From positions 1-12,057 of the forward strand of contig CAZFAT010000211.1 in assembly GCA_964517075.1 (NCBI GenBank): a DNA stretch of 12,057 nt, given 5' to 3'. The notes under the pieces are model-generated. The model made no database searches. It was not told the origin of the DNA and saw only the letters and a list, made by a program, of their open reading frames with translations. Shown here piece by piece: positions 6,854-12,057 of the stretch. This stretch comes from CAZFAT01 sp964517075. Lineage in GTDB: Bacteria > Acidobacteriota > Vicinamibacteria > Vicinamibacterales > SCN-69-37. Position 1 is the first letter of the stretch, and each line of letters starts with the position of its first letter. The translations under genes were made by a program, and so were the position numbers.

Positions 6854-6910
6854 CTAGCGGCTGGCCGCAGCGAACGGTCCGGCTCCGTGCATGAGCCGAT
6901 CGAGGAGACG

Positions 6911-8044
6911 ATGAGAGCCATCGGAAACGTGGAACTGATTGGCACGAGCCAGGCGATTTCAGAACTGAAAGCCGAGGTCGAGCGCGTCGCCCGTTCGGAT
7001 GCCAAGGTGCTGATTACGGGTGAGAGCGGCGTGGGCAAGGAGGTCGTGGCCCGGGCGATTCACGCCGCCAGTTCGCGAGGCCAGGTCGGCTTCGTGCCCG
7101 TTAACTGCGCGGGCATTCCCGAGACGCTGCTCGAGTCCGAGCTGTTTGGCCATGTGAAGGGGAGCTTCACCGGGGCCTATCGCGACAAGCCCGGCAAGCT
7201 CGAGATGGCCGACAACGGAACGATCTTCCTGGACGAGATCGGGGAGATGACGCTGCGCATGCAGGGCCTGCTGTTGCGGTTCCTCGAGACGGGCGAAATC
7301 CAGAAGGTGGGCGCCGAGCGGACCGCGCGCGCGAACAACGTGCGCGTCATGGCCGCCACGAACCGCAGCCTGCCAGACCTGATTGCGCAGGGGCAGTTCC
7401 GCGAGGACCTGTTCTACCGAATGAATGTCATCCACCTGGTGGTCCCGCCGCTCCGGACACGGCGCGAGGACATCCCTCTCCTGATCGAGCACTTCCTCAA
7501 GCGGTTCACGGCCCCCGCCGTCACCGGCAACGGCAATGGCAACGGGAGCGGCAACGGCGACGGACACGCCAACGGCTCCGGCAACCAGGGTCCGGTCCGG
7601 GCGATTGCGCCGGAGGCCATTCGCGTACTGGCCGCCTACAACTGGCCGGGTAACGTCCGCCAGGTGGAGAACGTCATCGAGCGGCTCGTGGTGACCGGAC
7701 GCCGCGAAGTGATTCAGGTGGACGACCTGTCGCCCGAGATCCGCACGCCCGATCATTTCGGCATGCGGCCCCGCCGCGAGCGGCGGCGCACGGTGGCCGA
7801 CGATCTCTTCAAGAAGCTGATCGAAGAACGCGTGTCGTTCTGGGACACCGTGTATCCGCTCTACATGAACCGTGAGATCACGCGCGGCAACGTGCGCGAC
7901 CTGGTGCACAAAGGTCTCGAGGAAGCCCGCGGCAACTACAAGATCGTGCTGCGCCTCTTCAACATGGAGGCCGGCGACTACAAGCGCTTCCTGAACTTCC
8001 TGCGCAAGCACGACTGCCAGCTGCCATTCAAGGAATATCGGTAG
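6911..8044 (+). CDS. Sigma-54-dependent transcriptional activator 2, no receiver domain, unusual C-terminal domain
   Basis: This 377-residue paralog of activator 1 is divergently transcribed from it. AAA+ motifs: Walker A GESGVGKE (37-44), GSFTGA (84-89), Walker B GTIFLDE (103-109), sensor I AATNRSL (148-154), FREDLFYRMN (163-172) and sensor II WPGNVRQ (245-251). A Gly/Asn/Ser-rich stretch (206-225) interrupts the region before the lid helices. The C-terminal domain (about 295-377) is shared with activator 1 in place of a clear Fis helix-turn-helix. No N-terminal sensory domain is present. I prefer the ATG at 6911, with GAGGAG just upstream and an N-terminus aligned with the paralog. A GTG at 6887 in the same frame would add eight residues and lacks a ribosome binding site. 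The stop is 18 bases before the OPX gene, so the regulator is the first gene of the export operon and probably controls it. Confidence 0.9.
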   Translation: MRAIGNVELIGTSQAISELKAEVERVARSDAKVLITGESGVGKEVVARAIHAASSRGQVGFVPVNCAGIPETLLESELFGHVKGSFTGAYRDKPGKLEMADNGTIFLDEIGEMTLRMQGLLLRFLETGEIQKVGAERTARANNVRVMAATNRSLPDLIAQGQFREDLFYRMNVIHLVVPPLRTRREDIPLLIEHFLKRFTAPAVTGNGNGNGSGNGDGHANGSGNQGPVRAIAPEAIRVLAAYNWPGNVRQVENVIERLVVTGRREVIQVDDLSPEIRTPDHFGMRPRRERRRTVADDLFKKLIEERVSFWDTVYPLYMNREITRGNVRDLVHKGLEEARGNYKIVLRLFNMEAGDYKRFLNFLRKHDCQLPFKEYR

Positions 8045-8062
8045 TCTTCCGACGAGGACGAG

Positions 8063-8737
8063 ATGATGACGAGAGTCTTGCACGCATTGTGTCTCCGTGT
8101 GGCCCTGCCGGCGACGGCGGCCGCGCTCGGGGCGGCCAGCCTGGCGGCCCAGGGCGGCGCGCCCGCCGCGAACCGGCCGGTCCCACCCACGCAGCCGCCG
8201 CTCGTCGTCCCCGCCGCGCCGGCACAGACGGCCGATCTGCCGGAGGTGCCCGCCGACTACGTGATCGGCGCCGAGGACATCCTGGGCGTCACCTCGCGGT
8301 ACCATCAGGACCTGTCACTCGACGTCGCCGTGCGCCCGGACGGCAAGATCTCGTTCCCGCTCCTGAAGGATCTGGTCGCGGCGGGCCTGACCGTCGAAGA
8401 ACTGCGGGCGCAGCTCACCACGGCTCTCGCCCCCCTGGTGAAGGGCGACCCCGCCATCACGGTGCAGCCGAAGCAGATCAACAGCCGCAAGGTCTACATC
8501 AACGGCGAAGTCAACAAGCAGGGCGCGTTTCCCCTGCTCGGTCCGCTGAACGTCATGCAGTTCATCAGCCTGGCGGGAGGCCTGACCGTGTACGCGAAGC
8601 AGGACCAGATCCTCATTCTCCGAATGGAGAACGGGCGGCAGGTCAGCCGGACGTTCAACTACGAACAGGTGGCGCGAGGCCAGAGGCTCGAGCAGAACAT
8701 CCTGCTGCAGCCGGGAGATACCATCATTGTCCGGTAG
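8063..8737 (+). CDS. Polysaccharide export protein of the OPX family (short, Wza/EpsE-like)
   Basis: OPX proteins guide capsular or exopolysaccharide across the periplasm and outer membrane. This 224-residue protein has a signal peptide (about 1-30, ending ASLAAQ) with no lipobox Cys. A Pro/Ala-rich linker follows, then the Poly_export domain (YVIGAEDILGV at 66-76, VRPDGKISFPLLKDL at 90-104) and one SLBB-type segment (KVYINGEVNKQGAFPL at 143-158 to about 190). It ends at LLQPGDTIIVR. It is much shorter than E. coli Wza and has no C-terminal amphipathic helix, so it should not form its own outer-membrane pore. GAGGA at 8054-8058 serves either ATG 8063 or ATG 8066. Its last 11 bases overlap the beta-barrel gene. 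This gene type sits first in many XrtA/PEP-CTERM EPS clusters. Confidence 0.93.
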   Translation: MMTRVLHALCLRVALPATAAALGAASLAAQGGAPAANRPVPPTQPPLVVPAAPAQTADLPEVPADYVIGAEDILGVTSRYHQDLSLDVAVRPDGKISFPLLKDLVAAGLTVEELRAQLTTALAPLVKGDPAITVQPKQINSRKVYINGEVNKQGAFPLLGPLNVMQFISLAGGLTVYAKQDQILILRMENGRQVSRTFNYEQVARGQRLEQNILLQPGDTIIVR

Positions 8738-10046
8738 CGCTCCGACGTGCCTGGCCGCCGCGGTCATCGTGACGATGTGTCTGGCCGCCGTGCCGGCGTC
8801 TGCGCAGCAGCCGCGCGGGAGCCGCCTGCCGAGCGGGCTGTTCGGCGGCGGTGTCGGAGATGCCGGGCAGATGCTGGGCCTGGGGTTGTCGGCCGGTGGC
8901 GGGTATCACAGCACCGTCCAGGTCGATCAGGCTCTCCCGCCGGCAGCCACCTCGTTCGGCTACATGGCGGGGAACCTGCGGTATTCCTACGTCCGCCCGC
9001 GGGTGAATCTGTTTGCGCAGGCCGCCAGTTCCGCCCGCTACTACTCGGGGGCGACGCGCCAGTTCCCGGCGCGTCACGCCGGCGGCGGCGGCGCCAGCTT
9101 CGACATTCCCCTGTCGGGGCGGACCAGCCTGACCCTGACGCAGACGGTCACTTACCAACCGCTCCAGACGGTCTCGACGATCCCAGGGCTCGTCGATCCC
9201 GCGTTCGGCGTTTCGGAGGCGCTCCCGATCGATCCGGATCTGGCGACCACCGGCGATGGGTTCGCGGCGTACAGCAGCACGGCCAGTGTGGGCTACCAGC
9301 TCTCACGCCGGACGGCGGCGTCTCTGGACGCCGCGTACACGCGAAGCGGCCGGGTCTCGGGGACCGGGAATCTCTCCACGGTGCGCGGGGGCGGGCGGCT
9401 CACGCGGGAACTGGCGAGAGGGCTCCGCGCCCGTGTGGGGTACGGGTATGCCCGCGGCACGTATGCGGATGCGACCACGACGACTCAGTTCGACCACCAT
9501 CAGATCGACGCCGGCGTGGACTACAACCGCGCGTTGTCGCTGACGCGCCACACGACGTTGTCGTTCGGCACCGGATCGACCGTCCTGACCGACCGGGCGC
9601 GGCACCGGTTTACCCTGACGGGCCGCGCGCGGCTGAGCCATGACATCGGCCGGTCCTGGCAGACGTCCGTGTCGTACCGGCGCGGGGCGGACTTCCTCGG
9701 CACGCTTCGCGCGCCGGTGGTGGCCGATTCGGTTTCGGCCGGGCTCAATGGGTTTCTCGGCCAGCGGATGCACGCGCACGTCGCGGTGGGGGCGTCGCGA
9801 GGCAACATCGGACTGAGTCAGGGCAACAGCTTCACGAGCCACTACCGGACGGCCGGCCTGACCGTGGGCCTCGCCCAGTATCTCGGAGTGGATGTCACCT
9901 ACGCCGAGTATCAGTCCGACTTCGGCAGCGCTTCGCTGCTGACGCCCGGCGTGCCGAATCATTTCCAGGGCCGGAGTGTGCGTGCGTCGATCCGTCTCTG
10001 GGCGCCCTTGCTGACTCGTGTGAGGAGACTCAATGTTGCCCGGTAG
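8727..10046 (+). CDS. Outer-membrane beta-barrel protein of an EPS/PEP-CTERM-type locus
   Basis: This 439-residue protein has a signal peptide (1-26, ending PASA before QQPRG). The rest is built of alternating polar/hydrophobic stretches with Tyr, Arg, Thr and Gly (SVGYQLSRRTAASLDAAYTR; GYGYARGTYADATTTTQFDH), the pattern of a large transmembrane beta-barrel. The start is TTG at 8727: no ATG gives the full signal peptide, GGGAG lies nine bases upstream, and the start overlaps the OPX gene by 11 bases, suggesting translational coupling. The C-terminus (LNVAR) lacks the terminal Phe common in BamA substrates, although RASIRLWAPL shortly before may be the last strand. The position between OPX and chain-length genes matches the outer-membrane beta-barrel of PEP-CTERM loci (the TIGR03016 type). 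A role as polysaccharide exit porin is inferred. The overlap with the next gene is 14 bases. Confidence 0.85.
   Translation: MSGSAPTCLAAAVIVTMCLAAVPASAQQPRGSRLPSGLFGGGVGDAGQMLGLGLSAGGGYHSTVQVDQALPPAATSFGYMAGNLRYSYVRPRVNLFAQAASSARYYSGATRQFPARHAGGGGASFDIPLSGRTSLTLTQTVTYQPLQTVSTIPGLVDPAFGVSEALPIDPDLATTGDGFAAYSSTASVGYQLSRRTAASLDAAYTRSGRVSGTGNLSTVRGGGRLTRELARGLRARVGYGYARGTYADATTTTQFDHHQIDAGVDYNRALSLTRHTTLSFGTGSTVLTDRARHRFTLTGRARLSHDIGRSWQTSVSYRRGADFLGTLRAPVVADSVSAGLNGFLGQRMHAHVAVGASRGNIGLSQGNSFTSHYRTAGLTVGLAQYLGVDVTYAEYQSDFGSASLLTPGVPNHFQGRSVRASIRLWAPLLTRVRRLNVAR
10022..10027 (+). promoter_or_regulatory. Shine-Dalgarno of the chain-length gene
   Basis: GAGGAG lies five bases before the ATG at 10033 and within the 3' end of the beta-barrel gene. 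It fixes the start and shows the two genes overlap in translation. Confidence 0.6.
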
Positions 10047-11601
10047 GAAGTACACCCCGGAAGACCTCGTCGACATTCTCCGGCGTCGTGTCTGGCTCCT
10101 GCTCGTGCCGTTTGCGGTCGTGTCGGCCGCCACCGCGCTGTTCGCCCGGTCGCTGCCCGACCTCTACGAGGCGCGGGCCCTCATCTCGGTTGTGCCGCAG
10201 CAGGTGCCCGCGAGCATCGTGCCGACGACGACGACCCGGCTGAGCGACCGCGTCCAGGCCATTCAGGATCGAGTGCTGAGCCGGCCGCGACTGGAAAAAC
10301 TGATCCTCGAGCTCAATCTATATCCCGAGGAGCGCCGGACCGGGATCATGCAAGACATCGTGGAGCGGATGAAGACGCGCGATCTCAGGATTGCGCAGAA
10401 TGGCCCCGTCGCGTATCGGGTGAGCTACTTCGGCCGCGAGCCGGTCAGCACGATGCGGGTGGTTCAGGAAGTGGCCGGGGCCTTCATCGACGAGAGCCTG
10501 ACCGACCGGCAGGCCCAGGCGAACCAGACCAACGCGTTTCTCGAGAGTGCGACGGAGAACGCCCGGCTGAAGCTGGTGGACCGCGAACAGCGACTCGCGG
10601 CGTACAAGCTGCAGTACGCGGGCGAACTCCCGACGCAGCAGGACGCCAACCTGCGCCAGATGGGCAACATCTCCAACCAGCTTCAATCGATCGCCGTGGC
10701 GACGAATACCGCACGCCAGCGGCAGCTCCAGTTCGAGCGGGAACTGTTGACCGCGGAGCAAACGCCGGCCACGGAGGACCTGGCGGTTTCGTCCACCGCG
10801 GCGGGTGCCCGCGGTGCCGCCGGCCCTCCGTCGAGCACCGCGCAGAGCCTCGTCGACGCCCGCCGGCAGCTCAACGCGCTCAGCGCCAAGTACCACGCAC
10901 TTCATCCCGATGTCGAGCGGTGGACTGCGGTCGTCGCGGATCTCGAAGCGAAGGCTGCCGCCGAGGGAACGACTGCCGGGGGCGGGCTGCCGCCGGGCCT
11001 CTCGCCCGCGGAGGCGCTCCGGCAGCGACAGATCAACGAGCTCCGTGCTCAGGTGGCCGCCCTCAAACAGGAGCTCGCCGGCTACGCAGCCGAAGAGCAA
11101 CGGCTGCGGAACGACTTTGCGTTCCACAAGGCCCGGGTCGAGGCCGCGCCGAAGCGCGAGTCGGAACTCACCGAACTCCTGCGCGACTACGACGAGATCA
11201 ACACGTCGTACTCCGGCCTCCGGCTGAAGAGCGAACAGGCCGCGCTCGCCGCGAACCTCCAGCAGCGGGAGATCGGCGAGCAGTTCAAGCTGCTGGAGGG
11301 GGCCACGGTGCCGCAGCGTCCGTCCAGTCCCAACCGTCAGCGCATCGCCGTGATTGGCATGGTGGTCGGGTTCGCGTTCGGCATCGCCCTGATTGGGTTG
11401 CTCGAGTACCGCGACAGCGCCTTCAAGACCGACAAGCAGGTCACCGCGCTGCTGGGACTGCCGGTGCTCGCCGTGGTGCCCGTGATGCAGTCGGCGGTCG
11501 AGCGCCGCCGCGCCCTGATCTGGCGCACGCTCCTGCACGTGGGCCTCGGAGGCACGGTGGCGGGCTGCCTGGCCGTGCTGGGCTACACGTTCCTGCGCTG
11601 A
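10033..11601 (+). CDS. Polysaccharide chain-length determinant (Wzz/GumC-like, XrtA-system type), no kinase domain
   Basis: This is a 522-residue inner-membrane polysaccharide co-polymerase, which sets chain length and hands polymer to the OPX protein. Membrane segment 1 (about 20-38) is followed by the Wzz periplasmic base (YEARALISVVPQQ at 45-57). Long coiled-coil stretches at about 150-240 and 325-415 are separated by an Ala/Ser/Gly-rich linker (250-270). The GNVR-like SYSGLRLKSEQA is at 392-403, the Pro-rich PQRPSSPNR at 427-435, and membrane segment 2 at about 437-457. After a cytoplasmic stretch (EYRDSAFKTDKQVTALLGLP, as in proteins that precede a BY-kinase) there is a third membrane helix at about 499-520 instead of a kinase. 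This three-helix form without a fused kinase resembles XrtA-type chain-length proteins, where a separate tyrosine autokinase is encoded nearby. The next gene starts six bases after the stop. Confidence 0.92.
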   Translation: MLPGRKYTPEDLVDILRRRVWLLLVPFAVVSAATALFARSLPDLYEARALISVVPQQVPASIVPTTTTRLSDRVQAIQDRVLSRPRLEKLILELNLYPEERRTGIMQDIVERMKTRDLRIAQNGPVAYRVSYFGREPVSTMRVVQEVAGAFIDESLTDRQAQANQTNAFLESATENARLKLVDREQRLAAYKLQYAGELPTQQDANLRQMGNISNQLQSIAVATNTARQRQLQFERELLTAEQTPATEDLAVSSTAAGARGAAGPPSSTAQSLVDARRQLNALSAKYHALHPDVERWTAVVADLEAKAAAEGTTAGGGLPPGLSPAEALRQRQINELRAQVAALKQELAGYAAEEQRLRNDFAFHKARVEAAPKRESELTELLRDYDEINTSYSGLRLKSEQAALAANLQQREIGEQFKLLEGATVPQRPSSPNRQRIAVIGMVVGFAFGIALIGLLEYRDSAFKTDKQVTALLGLPVLAVVPVMQSAVERRRALIWRTLLHVGLGGTVAGCLAVLGYTFLR

Positions 11602-11607
11602 GGACCC

Positions 11608-12057
11608 ATGTACGAGCAGTACTTCGATCTTCGGGAGCGGCCGTTCGATCTTACGCCGAGTCCGCGCTTCCTGGTGCTGACCGACTCGCATCGCGAGGCG
11701 CTCAGCAACCTCGAGTACGGCATCGCGAGCCGGAAGGGCATCACGGTGCTCATTGGCGAAGCCGGCGCGGGCAAGACGACGCTCATCCGGACCGCGATCG
11801 AGCGGCAGCCCGAGCAAGTGCACTGCGTGCACCTCAGCAACCCGACGCTCACGCGTTCGGAGTTCGTCGAGATCCTGGCGGCCAAGTTCGGGTTGAGCGG
11901 GCAGGCCGGGACCTCCAAGGCGGCCCTCCTCCTCGAACTCGAGCGAGCGCTCGCCGATCGCAGAACCAGGGGCGAGTCCACGGTCCTCATTGTCGACGAG
12001 GCGCAGAGCCTGTCGCTGGAGCTGCTCGAGGAGATTCGGCTGCTCGCCAACATCGAA
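11608..12057 (+). CDS. ExeA-like AAA ATPase, XrtA/PEP-CTERM-associated type (C-terminus cut by window edge)
   Basis: The first 150 residues are visible and the frame is open to the right edge. The start MYEQYFDLRERPFDLTPSPR is the characteristic opening of ExeA/GspA-like ATPases and of the ATPase family in XrtA exopolysaccharide loci (the TIGR03015 type). Walker A GEAGAGKT is at 50-57 and Walker B VLIVDEAQ at 126-133. The family's role in polysaccharide loci is not well defined; ExeA itself helps assemble outer-membrane secretin. The ATG at 11608 lies six bases after the chain-length stop, with AGGA only three bases before it, so coupling to the upstream gene is likely. The C-terminal half, including any peptidoglycan-binding domain or membrane segment, cannot be seen. 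Confidence 0.88.
   Translation, partial: MYEQYFDLRERPFDLTPSPRFLVLTDSHREALSNLEYGIASRKGITVLIGEAGAGKTTLIRTAIERQPEQVHCVHLSNPTLTRSEFVEILAAKFGLSGQAGTSKAALLLELERALADRRTRGESTVLIVDEAQSLSLELLEEIRLLANIE

Larger units (their letters stand above)
6504..6910. other. Regulatory region between the two divergent sigma-54 activators
   Basis: This is a gap of about 400 bases with no credible gene, less GC-rich than its surroundings around 6595-6630 and 6715-6735. It holds the promoter candidates, inverted repeat and palindrome listed separately. There is also a small inverted repeat CGTCCG (6816-6821) / CGGACG (6838-6843) whose right arm overlaps the -24 candidate. No riboswitch or small RNA could be recognised by eye. 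Confidence 0.7.

Noticed and set aside
7526..7585. GGCAACGGC units as a CRISPR or intergenic tandem repeat
   Set aside because: The units are imperfect, have no spacers and lie in frame inside a coding sequence as a Gly/Asn/Ser linker.
6959..8305. Minus-strand open frame (448 codons) opposite activator 2
   Set aside because: The AAA+ motifs on the plus strand are unambiguous and the opposite frame has none.
8089..8772. Second plus-strand frame (227 codons) over the OPX gene
   Set aside because: It is an Arg/Gly/Pro-rich alternative frame. The Poly_export motifs and signal peptide are in the other frame.
10318..11832. Long minus-strand open frame (504 codons) opposite the chain-length and ATPase genes
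   Set aside because: It lies entirely antisense to recognised genes, is rich in His, Arg and Leu, and has no motif.

Overview
This is a high-GC, gene-dense stretch of Gram-negative bacterial DNA. It encodes an RND/MacA-type periplasmic adaptor, an OPX polysaccharide exporter and an outer-membrane beta-barrel, so the cell is diderm. Base composition and gene content (stand-alone CysJ-like reductase, exosortase-type EPS genes, receiver-less sigma-54 activators) would suit an Acidobacteriota or similar environmental lineage, but no phylogenetic marker here proves that.

Layout. Positions 1-1784 (minus strand): a MacA-like adaptor followed by its MacB/LolD-type ATPase, cut by the left edge. Positions 1785-2101: a 317-base gap between divergent genes, with a GC-rich hairpin and weak promoter candidates. 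Positions 2102-4121 (plus): the ribosome-maturation GTPase rsgA, overlapped by a gene for an unrecognised exported/membrane protein. A hairpin at 4127-4148 separates this from the convergent minus-strand gene 4159-5295, a flavodoxin-less CysJ-type FAD/NADPH reductase. Upstream of that gene on the same strand is sigma-54 activator 1 (5358-6503).

Positions 6504-6910 are a roughly 400-base regulatory region between two divergent, paralogous sigma-54 activators. It holds a sigma-70-like promoter for activator 1, a perfect 8-bp inverted repeat with an 18-base spacer, a smaller palindrome and a candidate -24/-12 promoter for activator 2. Activator 2 (6911-8044) heads a tight plus-strand operon to the right edge: a short OPX polysaccharide exporter, an outer-membrane beta-barrel, a Wzz/GumC-like chain-length protein, and the start of an ExeA-like AAA ATPase of the kind found in XrtA/PEP-CTERM exopolysaccharide loci.

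How they work together (inference): the two activators, which lack N-terminal sensory domains and share an unusual C-terminal domain instead of an obvious Fis helix-turn-helix, probably control the polysaccharide export operon through sigma-54. The short OPX protein lacks the C-terminal membrane helix of Wza, so the adjacent beta-barrel is a good candidate for the outer-membrane exit pore. The exosortase, glycosyltransferases and any PEP-CTERM substrate would lie beyond the right edge.
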